Shown here in pieces: positions 35,471 to 45,838 of a stretch of DNA of 64,000 nt. The notes beneath the pieces are model-generated. The model was not told the origin of the DNA. It made no database searches and was given only the letters and a program-made list of their open reading frames with translations. Source of the stretch: Telmatospirillum sp. (GTDB lineage: Bacteria > Pseudomonadota > Alphaproteobacteria > CACIAM-22H2); NCBI GenBank assembly GCA_020248985.1, contig JADCGL010000024.1, forward strand, positions 1 through 64,000, read 5' to 3'. Positions within the stretch are counted from its first letter, which is position 1, and each line of letters opens with the position of its first letter. The translations under genes and the position numbers were made by a program.

Positions 35471-35498
35471 TCGACAGCTGCGCGAACGCTGCTACACT
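35471..35498 (+). promoter_or_regulatory. Candidate promoter of the gntR regulator gene
   Basis: TCGACA (35471-35476) and TACACT (35493-35498) are 16 bases apart, with five and four consensus matches. The operator palindrome ends one base upstream of the -35, suggesting autoregulation. The start point would be only a few bases before the ATG at 35507, so the mRNA could be nearly leaderless. Confidence 0.35.
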
Positions 35499-35506
35499 CG
35501 TGCGCT

Positions 35507-36280
35507 ATGGCAACGCCTGCCGCCCCGCTGCGCTCGCGCAAACCCGTCCGTCGTTCGCCGCCCGCCCTGCCGGTGCGCCGCGGCCGTGCGGCCCCGCACG
35601 CGTTCGAGCGGCTGCGCGAGGCGATCGTCTCGCTGCAGCTCGCACCGGGCACGGTTTTGTCGCGCGCCGCCCTTGCGCGCCAATTGGGCGTAAGCCAAAC
35701 GCCGGTGCGCGATGCGCTGATGCGGCTGGCGGCCGAAGGTCTCGTTGAAGTTTTTCCGCAGCATGCCACGGTCGTGAGCCTCATCGATCTCACGGCCGCG
35801 CGCGCGGCCCATTTCCTGCGCCGGTCGATCGAACTCGAAATCGTGCGCGAACTTGCCATGGCGCCCTCGGCCGAATTGATCGCAGCCTTGCGCGCCTCGC
35901 TCGCGCGCCAGCGCCAGATCGCGAAAAGCAGCGATTTCGGCGCCTTCTCGGCCGAGGACCAGCATTTCCACCGTCTGATGTACGAAGCGGCGCGCGTGCA
36001 GGATCTGTGGCATCTCGCCCGCCGCCACAGCGGCCAGATCGACCGGCTGCGGCGCCTGCATTTGCCCGCGCTCGGCAAGATCCAGATCGTTCTCGACGAC
36101 CACCAGGCGATCGTCGAGGCGATCGCCGACCGCCAGCCGGAAGTGGCGCAAGCCTTTTTGCGCAAGCATCTGTCCGGCACGCTGGCGAACATCGAAAATC
36201 TCTGCGCGCGCTTTCCCGAATATGTGCGCGCCACTCCTGCGGCTGCGGCCCCCCATTCGGCCGAAAAGGAGCAAGGTTGA
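35507..36280 (+). CDS. GntR-family transcriptional regulator, FCD (FadR) subfamily
   Basis: 257 residues. An Arg/Pro-rich N-terminal tail (about 1-28) precedes the winged helix: LSRAALARQLGVSQTPVRDALMRL carries the recognition helix, and the wing follows. The FCD effector domain (about 100-235) has the metal-ligand candidates in AEDQHFHR and the two His of DDHQAIVEA and RKHL. FCD regulators of sugar acids bind uronates or aldarates. The regulator sits between the udh operon and the importer operon, with matching operator-like palindromes on both sides, so it likely represses both until the acid sugar is present. Confidence 0.88.
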   Translation: MATPAAPLRSRKPVRRSPPALPVRRGRAAPHAFERLREAIVSLQLAPGTVLSRAALARQLGVSQTPVRDALMRLAAEGLVEVFPQHATVVSLIDLTAARAAHFLRRSIELEIVRELAMAPSAELIAALRASLARQRQIAKSSDFGAFSAEDQHFHRLMYEAARVQDLWHLARRHSGQIDRLRRLHLPALGKIQIVLDDHQAIVEAIADRQPEVAQAFLRKHLSGTLANIENLCARFPEYVRATPAAAAPHSAEKEQG

Positions 36281-36305
36281 CACGCTGATATATTAGTGCC
36301 CTAAT
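36277..36305 (+). promoter_or_regulatory. Candidate promoter of the acid-sugar importer operon
   Basis: A perfect TTGACA (36277-36282) and CCTAAT (36300-36305, four of six) are spaced by exactly 17 bases. The operator copy fills the spacer. The -35 overlaps the end of gntR. The first gene of the operon starts 47 bases downstream of the -10. Confidence 0.55.
36282..36299. promoter_or_regulatory. Second GntR operator candidate, inside the promoter spacer
   Basis: ACGCTGATATATTAGTGC matches the perfect palindrome at 35453-35470 at 15 of 18 positions, with the right half identical and all three differences in the left half. Binding here would block RNA polymerase directly. Confidence 0.6.
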
Positions 36306-36352
36306 GAAACGAACAAACGCGCCCAAAGGCGCACCATAGCGGGAGGGAACCG

Positions 36353-38308
36353 ATGTCGGACCGTCAGGATTCGAAGACCGAAAGCGCCGTATCGCGGCGC
36401 GTATTGCTCCAGGGCGTGGCTGGCGTTGCCGCGCTTGCCGCGAGCCCGCCTTTGGCGTTCGCGCAGGCGGCCCCCAAAGAAGCGCCCGAACTCGCGCGCA
36501 TGGTCGCCGAGAACCGCCTGCCGCCGCTCGACCAGCGCCTGCCGCGCAATCCGATGGTCGTGACCCCGCACGAAACCGTCGGCCGCTACGGCGGCACGCT
36601 GCGTCGCGGCTTGCGCGGCTCGAGCGACCACAACGGCATTCTGCGCATGGTCGGCAACCAGGGCCTCGTGCGCTGGAACCTCGAATTCACGCAAGTGCTG
36701 CCCAACGTCGCCGAGCGCTGGGACGTGAACGCCACCGCGACCGAGTTCGTGTTCCATCTGCGCGCCGGAATGAAATGGTCGGACGGCAAGCCCTTCACCG
36801 CCGACGACGTCGTGTTCGCGATCGAGGACTGCACCAAGAATTCCGAACTCTACCGCTCGGTCCCCTCGGTGCTCACGATCGGCGGCAAGCCGGCTGTCGT
36901 GACCAAGGTCAGCGACACGGCCGTCAAGTTCGCGTTCGAAGCGCCCTACGCGATGTTCCTCGAGAATCTCGCGACCCCGCTCGGCCAGCATCCCACGCTG
37001 TTCCCCAAGCACTATTGCAGCCAGTTCCATCCGAAGTACAACAGCGGCCTCGACGCCCAGGTGCGTGCGGCCAACCTTTCGGATTGGCCGACGCTGTTCC
37101 GCGCGCGCTGCGGCGACATCGAAATCCCGTCGCGCTGGGGCAACGCCGAGAAGCCCACGCTTGATCCGTGGGTCGTCGCCGAAGCCTATACGGGCGGTGC
37201 GACGCGCGTGACGATGCGCCGCAACCCGTATTTCTGGCAGGTCGATCCGAACGGCGCGCAGCTGCCCTATATCGACCAGCTGACGATGAACATCTCGCAG
37301 GACGTCGAATCGCTGATGCTCGACACGATCTCGGGCCGCATCGACATCCAGGATCGCCATATCGACTCGCTGCAGAACAAGCCGACCCTGTCGCAGAACA
37401 TGCAGCGCGGCGGCTACCGTCTCGTCGAGTTGGTCGCCTCGGGCGCGCAGCAATGCATGATCTATCTGAACATGACGCACAAAGATCCCGCGATGCGCGC
37501 CATGTTCGCCAACAAGGAGTTCCGCCAGGCGCTGTCGCTCGGCATCGACCGCAAGGAGATCATCGATCTCGTCTATCTCGGCCAGTCGGAGCCCTACCAG
37601 ACAGGGCCTCGGCCCGGCCATCCCTGGTACCACGAGAAGCTCGCGCGCCAGTTCACGAACCACGATCCCGCGCAGGCCAACGCGATCCTCGACCGTCTCG
37701 GCTACCGGCGCGGACCCGACCGCATGCGCCTGCGCCCCGATGGGCAAAAAGTGTTCTTCGCGATCGACGTGATCCCGACTCTCTATCCGGACGCCGTCGA
37801 CACGCTCGAACTCGTCAAGCGCCATTGGGCCGCACTCGGCGTCGACATCAAGGTCAACACGATCGAGCGCGCGCTCTACTACACGCGCGGCGACAACAAC
37901 GACCACGATGCCGCGACGTGGCCCGGCCCCGGCGGTCTCGATCCGATCCTCGATCCGCGCGACTATCTCGCCCAGCATCCGCAAGGCTCGCGCTACGCGA
38001 TTCCGTGGACGCAATGGTACGTTTCGGGCGGCAAGGAAGGCCAGGAGCCGCCCGAGAGCCAGAAGCGCCGGATGAAGCTGTTCGACGACGCGCGCGCCAC
38101 CCCCGACATCGCCAAGCGCGGCCAGATCGTCAAGGAAATGCTCGATCTCACGGCCGAGGATTTCGAGACGATCGGCGTGTGCCTTGCGGTCAACTCGTTC
38201 GGCATCGCCAAGAACAATCTGCGCAACGTACCGCTGAAGATGCCGCAGGCCTGGAGCTGGCCCAACCCGGGTCCGGCCCTGCCGCAGCAGTTCTTCTTCA
38301 CGGCGTAA
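36353..38308 (+). CDS. ABC importer binding protein, peptide/nickel (SBP family 5) type
   Basis: 651-residue periplasmic protein, longer than typical DppA. A Tat-like signal (SRRVLLQGVAGVAALAAS, arginines at 15-16) ends near AFAQA. The SBP_bac_5 hallmark is present: VLPNVAERWDVN, FHLRAGMKWSDGKPFTADDV, and later AFRQALS-like FRQALSLGIDRKEI. Members of this long cluster are often found with uronate or oligosaccharide-acid genes. The ATG follows GGAGGGAACCG, a strong ribosome site. It is the first gene after the GntR-type operator, so the ligand is likely a uronate, oligogalacturonide or related sugar acid. Confidence 0.88.
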   Translation: MSDRQDSKTESAVSRRVLLQGVAGVAALAASPPLAFAQAAPKEAPELARMVAENRLPPLDQRLPRNPMVVTPHETVGRYGGTLRRGLRGSSDHNGILRMVGNQGLVRWNLEFTQVLPNVAERWDVNATATEFVFHLRAGMKWSDGKPFTADDVVFAIEDCTKNSELYRSVPSVLTIGGKPAVVTKVSDTAVKFAFEAPYAMFLENLATPLGQHPTLFPKHYCSQFHPKYNSGLDAQVRAANLSDWPTLFRARCGDIEIPSRWGNAEKPTLDPWVVAEAYTGGATRVTMRRNPYFWQVDPNGAQLPYIDQLTMNISQDVESLMLDTISGRIDIQDRHIDSLQNKPTLSQNMQRGGYRLVELVASGAQQCMIYLNMTHKDPAMRAMFANKEFRQALSLGIDRKEIIDLVYLGQSEPYQTGPRPGHPWYHEKLARQFTNHDPAQANAILDRLGYRRGPDRMRLRPDGQKVFFAIDVIPTLYPDAVDTLELVKRHWAALGVDIKVNTIERALYYTRGDNNDHDAATWPGPGGLDPILDPRDYLAQHPQGSRYAIPWTQWYVSGGKEGQEPPESQKRRMKLFDDARATPDIAKRGQIVKEMLDLTAEDFETIGVCLAVNSFGIAKNNLRNVPLKMPQAWSWPNPGPALPQQFFFTA

Positions 38309-38322
38309 ACGACAAGGTTCGC

Positions 38323-38360
38323 GCGGCCGGTCCTCCCTTCGAATGGGGCGGGCCGGCCGC
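38323..38360 (+). other. GC-rich stem-loop between binding-protein and permease genes
   Basis: GCGGCCGG (38323-38330) pairs with CCGGCCGC (38353-38360), and pairing continues inward by three more pairs (one G-T), a mismatch, then four pairs closing a six-base loop. It lies 15 bp after the binding-protein stop. Such hairpins commonly protect the upstream message from 3' exonucleases, giving more binding protein than permease. Confidence 0.5.
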
Positions 38361-38393
38361 CGGCTTCTTCCCAAAGCGGAAAACCGAACACGC

Positions 38394-39380
38394 ATGCTGC
38401 GCTTCATCGTCTCGCGTTTGCTATGGATGATCCCGTCGCTGGTGGCGTTGAGCTTCCTGTCGTTCGTGCTGATCGAGCTGCCGCCGGGCGACTACGTCAC
38501 GACCTACATCGCCACGCTCGCCGCGTCCAACGAGGTCGTGGACCAGAACACGGCCGCCGATCTGCGCGCCCGCTTCGGCCTCGATCAGCCTATGGTCGTG
38601 CAGTACTGGAAATGGATCTTCGGCATCGTGACCGAAGGCAATTTCGGCCTGAGCTTCGAGTGGCAGCAGCCGGTCTCCGAGCTCATCTGGGAGCGCATGT
38701 CGCTGACCCTGCTGCTGACGGTCTCGACCTTGCTGCTGACGTGGGGCTTGGCCCTTCCGATCGGCGTTTTTTCGGCCGTCAAGAAATACTCGGTCGGCGA
38801 CTATATCGCGACCTTCTTCAGCTTTCTCGGCCTTGCCATTCCGAGCTTCCTGCTCGCCCTCGTGCTCATGTATGTGGCGGCCGTCAAGTTCGGCCAGGAT
38901 GTGGGCGGGCTGTTCTCCGAGCCCTACGTCGCCGCTCCCTGGAGCTTCGGCAAGGTGCTCGATCTCCTGTCGCATCTTTGGGTTCCGGTCGTGATCCTCG
39001 CCGTGTCCGGGACCGCGAGCCTCATTCGCGTGATGCGCGCCAACATGCTCGACGAGCTCAACAAGCCCTACGTCACCACGGCGCGCGCCAAGGGGCTGTC
39101 GGAGTTCGCGTTGCTCGTCAAATATCCGCTGCGCGTAGCCCTCAATCCGTTCATCTCGACCATCGCGTGGCTCTTGCCCAATCTCGTGTCGGGCTCGGTC
39201 ATCGTGGCGATCGTGCTGAGCCTGCCGACCGCGGGGCCGATGCTGCTGCAGTCGCTGATGAGCCAGGACATGTACCTGGCCGGCGCCTTCGTGCTGCTGA
39301 TCTGCGCTTTGACGCTGCTGGGCTCGCTCGTCAGCGACATTCTGCTCGCTCTCGTCGATCCGCGCATCCGGCTGGAGTAG
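38394..39380 (+). CDS. ABC importer permease, DppB type
   Basis: 328-residue permease with six helices. The DppB signature is visible at the start (MLRFIVSRLLWMIPSLVALS), with the long periplasmic loop between helices 1 and 2 (GLDQPMVVQYWKWIFG and GNFGLSF), and the EAA loop ANMLDELNKPYVTTARAKGL. ATG at 38394 is chosen because the family N-terminus begins there; an in-frame ATG at 38343 lies within the stem-loop and adds an unlike Arg-rich leader. Confidence 0.9.
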   Translation: MLRFIVSRLLWMIPSLVALSFLSFVLIELPPGDYVTTYIATLAASNEVVDQNTAADLRARFGLDQPMVVQYWKWIFGIVTEGNFGLSFEWQQPVSELIWERMSLTLLLTVSTLLLTWGLALPIGVFSAVKKYSVGDYIATFFSFLGLAIPSFLLALVLMYVAAVKFGQDVGGLFSEPYVAAPWSFGKVLDLLSHLWVPVVILAVSGTASLIRVMRANMLDELNKPYVTTARAKGLSEFALLVKYPLRVALNPFISTIAWLLPNLVSGSVIVAIVLSLPTAGPMLLQSLMSQDMYLAGAFVLLICALTLLGSLVSDILLALVDPRIRLE

Positions 39381-39383
39381 GCA

Positions 39384-40501
39384 ATGGCGGCACTCGCAGA
39401 AGGGGCGGTTGATGCCAAGCAGATGGCGGTTGCCTCGCAATGGCAGTTGCTGTGGTGGGCCTTCAAGCGCCATCGCCTCGCGATGGTGGGGCTTGTGGTG
39501 GTCGTGGCCCTCTATATCGTGGCGGCGATCCCGGGTTTTTTCGCCGTGAACGATCCTGCGCGCCAGAACGCGCGCGCGGCCTTCCATCCGCCCCAAACGA
39601 TCCATTTTTTCGATACCGACGAAGGCTTCGCGTTCCGGCCCTATTTCCATCCTTACGCGCTGCGCCGCGATCCCGTGTCGCTTGCGGCGGTCTATGTCGA
39701 GGATACCAGCCGCAAGATCCCGCTCGAAATCTTCGGCAAGGGCTACGAATACAATTTGTTCGGCCTGTTTCCGACGGATCGGCACATGTTCGCCTCGAGC
39801 GACGCGCGCCAGCCTTTGTTCCTGCTCGGTGCGGACCGGCTCGGGCGCTGCGTCTATAGCCGCATCATGCAAGGTGCGCAGATCTCGCTGTCGCTGGGGC
39901 TTGTCGGCGTGTTCCTGTCGCTCACCATCGGCGTGGTTCTGGGCGGCATCTCGGGCTATTTCGGCGGCAGGCTCGATTTCGGCATCCAGCGCGTGATCGA
40001 GTTCATCTTGTCGCTGCCGTCGATCCCGATCTGGCTCGCACTCGCCGCCGCCATGCCGCAGGATTGGCCGGCCACCACGCAGTATTTCATGATCACGGTG
40101 ATTCTCTCGCTGACCGGCTGGGCGCAGCTCGCGCGCGTGGTGCGCGGCCGTTTCTTGAGCCTGCGCACCGAGGAATTCGTCGTGGCCGCGCGGCTCGACG
40201 GCGCTTCGGAAGGGCGCGTGATCTTCCGCCACATGCTGCCGAGCTTCATGAGCCACATCATCGCCAGCATCACGCTCGCGATTCCGGCGATGATCCTGGC
40301 CGAGACTTCGCTCTCGTTCCTCGGGCTCGGGCTGCAGCCGCCGACGATTTCGTGGGGCGTGCTGCTGCGCGAGGCGCAGAATATCCGCTCGATCGCCACG
40401 GCCCCGTGGCTGTTCGCTCCCGGTGCGGCCGTCGTGGTCGCGGTAATGGCGCTCAATTTCCTCGGCGATGGCCTGCGCGACGCAGCCGACCCCTACAACA
40501 A

Positions 40502-40505
<4 letters not shown>
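39384..40505 (+). CDS. ABC importer permease, DppC type
   Basis: 373-residue permease, longer than standard DppC because of a periplasmic loop of about 100 residues after the first helix (FHPPQTIHFFDTDEGFAF onward), a feature of the YejE-like branch. The EAA loop is EEFVVAARLDGASEGRVIFRHML. It starts three bases after the partner permease and overlaps the ATPase gene by four bases. Confidence 0.9.
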
Positions 40506-42199
<1,694 letters not shown>

Positions 42200-42219
42200 G
42201 TCTATCGGGGGGATATCTC

Positions 42220-43443
42220 TTGCGTATCGTCGATATCGAAACGTTTTTGATGCAGGTGGATGCGCCCAATCTGCGCGGGTGGGCATCCGACGGTTCGTTC
42301 GGCACGACAGCGACGCGCCAAGGGCTCACAGGCACGCGCAACTGGCTGTTCGTGAAGGTGCATACCGACGAAGGGATCGTCGGGATCGGCGAATGCAGCG
42401 GCTGGCCGCGCGTGATCCAGACGGCCGTGCAGGATCTGAAGTCGATCCTGATCGGCGAAGACCCCATGCATATCGAGCGGCTGTGGCAAAAGATGATGTG
42501 CGCCATCATGGGCCACGGCATGGTCGGCACGGTCGGCGGCGGGGCGATGACCGGCATCGACATGGCGCTGTGGGACATCAAGGGCAAGGCGCTGAACACG
42601 CCGGTCTGGAATCTGCTCGGCGGCAAGATCCGCGACCGTATTCGCATCTACGCGCATGCCAACACGGCCGAGGTGGCGCTGTCGCTCAAGAAGCGCGGCA
42701 TCACGGCCATCAAATGCGGCGGCGTTTCCGATCCGGTGCGCAAAGTGGCGATGCTGCGCGAGGCGATCGGCGACGAGATGGATCTGATGATCGATCTGCA
42801 CGGGCCGCCGTGGTTGACGCCGGCCGACGCGGCCCAAGTGGCGCGCGCCCTTGAACCCTACCGGCTGATGTTCGTCGAAGACCCAATCGCGCCCGAAAAT
42901 CTCGACGGTTTCCGGCGCATCCGCGATTCGGCCAATGTCACGCTTGCGGCGGGCGAGCGCATGGCGACAATCTACGGCCTGCGCGAGCTCATCGAAAAGG
43001 AGCTCGTGGACATCGTGCAGCCCGACACGGGCCGGGCCGGCGGCATCACGCAGATGAAGAAGATCGCGGCCCAAGCCGAAGCGCATCACATCATGATGGC
43101 GCCGCATTCGGGCTCGCTCGGGCCCGTCGCCGAATACGCGGCCTTGCATGTGCTGGCGGCGATCCCGAACGGCCTCATCCTCGAACGCATCGAAGACGAT
43201 TGGGCGGGGCGTGCCCAAACCGTGGTGCCGCATCCGATCCAGGAGAACGGCTTTCTCAAAGTGCCGGATGCGCCGGGGCTCGGCGTGGATATCGACGAGG
43301 CTTTCGTCAAAGCCCATCCCAGCGAATGCAACGTCTCGATCCCGGGTGCGGCCAAAAGCGGGGCCTATGCCGAGGGGACGTACGACGAGCAGGTCTATGT
43401 GCAAACACGCCTCAAGCGCGGCGTCTATTTCCCGAAGGGCTGA
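42220..43443 (+). CDS. Acid-sugar dehydratase of the enolase superfamily, DgoD/mandelate-racemase branch
   Basis: 407 residues. The capping domain (about 1-125) is followed by the barrel with a single Lys in ITAIKCGG rather than KxK, the DxH pair in MIDLHGPPW, metal Glu in FVEDPIAP and AAGERM, catalytic His in MAPHSGSLG, and the late Glu in LERIEDDW. This set matches D-galactonate dehydratase-like enzymes. TTG at 42220 is used: GGGGGG stands about eight bases upstream, and the IVDIETF strand begins at once. It lies 20 bp after the importer ATPase, as a catabolic member of the same operon. Confidence 0.85.
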   Translation: MRIVDIETFLMQVDAPNLRGWASDGSFGTTATRQGLTGTRNWLFVKVHTDEGIVGIGECSGWPRVIQTAVQDLKSILIGEDPMHIERLWQKMMCAIMGHGMVGTVGGGAMTGIDMALWDIKGKALNTPVWNLLGGKIRDRIRIYAHANTAEVALSLKKRGITAIKCGGVSDPVRKVAMLREAIGDEMDLMIDLHGPPWLTPADAAQVARALEPYRLMFVEDPIAPENLDGFRRIRDSANVTLAAGERMATIYGLRELIEKELVDIVQPDTGRAGGITQMKKIAAQAEAHHIMMAPHSGSLGPVAEYAALHVLAAIPNGLILERIEDDWAGRAQTVVPHPIQENGFLKVPDAPGLGVDIDEAFVKAHPSECNVSIPGAAKSGAYAEGTYDEQVYVQTRLKRGVYFPKG

Positions 43444-43446
43444 GCG

Positions 43447-44169
43447 ATGGCATCGAAACTGTCCGAGGCGACGCGCGCGCAGCTGATGGGGGTCAGCGTC
43501 GCGACCTTGTGCACGGCCCTGTTCAAGCGCGGCTTGCGCAACCAGTTCATCCAGGATGTGCGGCCCTTGAACGGCAATCTGCCGAACATGGTCGGCGAGG
43601 CCTATACGCTGCGCTACATCCCGGCGCGCGAAGACCTCAATCCGATCACCGTGTTTCTCGACCGCAAACATCCGCAGCGCGTGGCGATCGAAGAATGCCC
43701 GAAAGGGGCCGTACTCGTGATGGACAGCCGCAAGGATGCGCGTGCAGCGTCCGCTGGCGGCATTCTCGTCACACGGCTCATGGTGCGCGGCGTAGCGGGT
43801 ATTGTGACCGACGGCGGCTTTCGCGATTCGCCCGAGATCGCGGCCTTGCCGTTTCCGGCCTATCACCATCGCCCGTCGGCACCGGCCAATCTCACGCTCC
43901 ACCAGGCGGTCGAAAGCAACGTGCCGATCGGCTGCGGAGACGTTGCCGTGTGGCCCGGCGACGTGGTGGTCGGCGACCGCGAGGGCGTGGTCGTGATCCC
44001 GGCCGGGATCGCCGACGAAATCGCGACCGAAGCCGTCGAGATGACGGCGTTCGAGGATTTCGTGGTCGAAAAGGTGCAGGAAGGCCGCTCGACCGCGGGC
44101 CTCTATCCGCCGACCGACGAGAAATCGAAGATCGATTTCGAGGCGTGGCGCAAAGCCAAGGGCCGCTAG
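43447..44169 (+). CDS. RraA / HMG-CHA aldolase-like protein
   Basis: 240 residues, RraA-like fold. The hallmark GGILVTRLMVRGVAGIVTDG followed by FRDS keeps the Arg-Asp pair that aldolases of this fold use and that E. coli RraA has lost. The acidic metal ligand expected about 21 residues before that Arg appears as Gly in my alignment, so activity is uncertain. Class II aldolases of this family split 4-hydroxy-2-oxo acids to pyruvate. Three bases separate it from the dehydratase, whose product would be a 2-keto-3-deoxy acid, making a retro-aldol role plausible. Confidence 0.75.
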   Translation: MASKLSEATRAQLMGVSVATLCTALFKRGLRNQFIQDVRPLNGNLPNMVGEAYTLRYIPAREDLNPITVFLDRKHPQRVAIEECPKGAVLVMDSRKDARAASAGGILVTRLMVRGVAGIVTDGGFRDSPEIAALPFPAYHHRPSAPANLTLHQAVESNVPIGCGDVAVWPGDVVVGDREGVVVIPAGIADEIATEAVEMTAFEDFVVEKVQEGRSTAGLYPPTDEKSKIDFEAWRKAKGR

Positions 44170-44364
44170 CTATACGTAGCCGCTGCTGCCGTCGGGCTTG
44201 GTCGGCACTTTGCGCTGCCAATGGATGTAGCCGTCGCGCTTCAGCACTTCTTCGTCGATCTCGACACCCCAGCCGGTAATTCCTTCGTCGGTGTCGATGG
44301 CGACGAGCACGCGCGGACGGTCTTTGTCGCGCGTCATGAATGCCCGCAGCTGGCGAATGCGCAT
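44170..44364 (-). pseudogene. Internally deleted enolase-superfamily gene (N-terminus joined to C-terminus)
   Basis: The 64-codon frame opens like an acid-sugar dehydratase capping domain (MRIRQLRAFMTRDKDRPRV, then IDTDEGITGWG) and ends like the C-terminus of the same family (VEIDEEVLKRDGYIHWQ to PDGSSGYV). The roughly 330 residues in between, with all catalytic residues, are missing. The joint falls at Gly-Trp-Gly, which occurs in both normal contexts (TGWGE and PGWGVEIDE), so deletion through a short repeat is likely. It retains a good ribosome site (GAGGGGGAACACGC) and no stop codons, so a peptide could still be made. Confidence 0.6.
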
Positions 44365-44465
44365 GCGTGTTCCCCCTCTTTTGTCGTTGGGACCGAGTTT
44401 CGCGCGCCGTGCCATCGCGGGCAACGATTGCGCCGCGCGCAGAACCGGTTAGAATCGCAAATAAG

Positions 44466-45830
44466 ATGAGTTTTTCGCCACTCGATTCCGAAATCTTCGG
44501 GCCGCTATTCGCATCCCCCAGTCTGGCGGCAGTGTTCGCCGACGAGGCGCTGGTCGCGGCGATGCTGCGCGCCGAGGCAGGCCTTGCGCGCGTGCAGGCG
44601 CGCGCGGGCCTGACGCCCTCGGGCCTTGCCGACGCGATCGCGGCCATCTCGCCCGCTTCGTTCGACAAGCAGGCGCTGGCAGCCGGAACGGTCCTTGCCG
44701 GCGTGCCGACGATCGCGTTCGTGAAGGCGCTGCAGAAGATGCTGCCGCCCGAGTTCGCCGCCGATCTGCACAAAGGGGCGACATCGCAGGACATACTCGA
44801 CACTGCACTGGCGTTGCAGATGGCGGTCGCGTTCGATCTGTTGGCGGCCGATCTGGCCGACGTTCTGCGCGCGCTTGCTTCGCTCGCACGGCGCCATGCG
44901 CAGACGCCGTGTATTGCGCGCAGCTACGGCCAGCACGCCGCACCGATTTCGTTCGGCTTCAAAGCGGCCGTGTGGCTCGCCGGCATTGCCGATGCGGCAC
45001 GCGGGCTCGAGGCCTGCCGCGACGCTGCGTGCCAAGCGCAACTGGGCGGGCCGGTCGGCACGCTGGCGTCGTTGGGTGCGGCAGGCCCCGCTTTGCTCGC
45101 CGACTATGCGCGCGAGTTGGGGCTGGGGGCGCCGTCGATCGCCTGGCACACGCGCCGGGCCGGCATCGTTGCGGCCGGGCAGTGGCTTGCGACACTCGCG
45201 GGCACGCTGGGCAAGATGGCGGGCGATATCGTGGCGCTGGCCGCGAGCGAAATCGGCGAGGTGAGCGAGCCGCATGTCGAAGGCCGCGGCGGCTCCACCG
45301 CCATGCCGCACAAGCGCAACCCGGTCGCGGCGGCGGCGATCCTTGCCAATGCGCAGGCCGCGTCCGGCCTTGCGGGCGGCCTTGCGGCAAGCCTTGTCGC
45401 AGCGCACGAGCGCCCGGCGGGGGCGTGGCACGCCGAGTGGCACGCGGTCGCGTCTTTGTTCGGCTGTACGGGCGGCGCACTTGCCCACGCACGCTTCCTT
45501 GCCGAAGGGCTCGTGGTCGATACGGCCGCGATGGCGCGCAATATCGGCGCCACGCGCGGCCTCGTCTTCGCCGATGCGGCGGCTTCGTTGCTCGCACCGC
45601 GGCTTGGCCGTGCTGCGGCGCATGCGCTCCTCGCACGTGCGGCCGATACAGTGCGCGACAGCGGGCGCGATCTGCAGGCCGTCCTCGCCGAGGCCGACAC
45701 AGGGCTCGACGCAAAAGCGCTCGCCGCCGCGTTCGATCCGACGGCAGCCGTGGCCGCCGCCGCCGCTTGGGTCGCGCCCGTGGCGGCCGACGCGGATGCG
45801 CTTGCAGCCCGCCTTGTTGCCCGCGCATAG
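44466..45830 (+). CDS. pcaB: 3-carboxy-cis,cis-muconate cycloisomerase
   Basis: 454-residue member of the fumarase/aspartase superfamily. The superfamily signature GSTAMPHKRNP is at about residue 279, and the second conserved region KGATSQDILDTAL near 101. It converts the pcaGH product to 4-carboxymuconolactone. Length and the C-terminal extension match PcaB rather than adenylosuccinate lyase. The ATG at 44466 is followed by the typical FSPLDSEIFGPLFA opening. It begins the second pca block, 100 bp from the divergent enolase remnant. Confidence 0.9.
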   Translation: MSFSPLDSEIFGPLFASPSLAAVFADEALVAAMLRAEAGLARVQARAGLTPSGLADAIAAISPASFDKQALAAGTVLAGVPTIAFVKALQKMLPPEFAADLHKGATSQDILDTALALQMAVAFDLLAADLADVLRALASLARRHAQTPCIARSYGQHAAPISFGFKAAVWLAGIADAARGLEACRDAACQAQLGGPVGTLASLGAAGPALLADYARELGLGAPSIAWHTRRAGIVAAGQWLATLAGTLGKMAGDIVALAASEIGEVSEPHVEGRGGSTAMPHKRNPVAAAAILANAQAASGLAGGLAASLVAAHERPAGAWHAEWHAVASLFGCTGGALAHARFLAEGLVVDTAAMARNIGATRGLVFADAAASLLAPRLGRAAAHALLARAADTVRDSGRDLQAVLAEADTGLDAKALAAAFDPTAAVAAAAAWVAPVAADADALAARLVARA

Positions 45831-45838
45831 TGGCCGTC

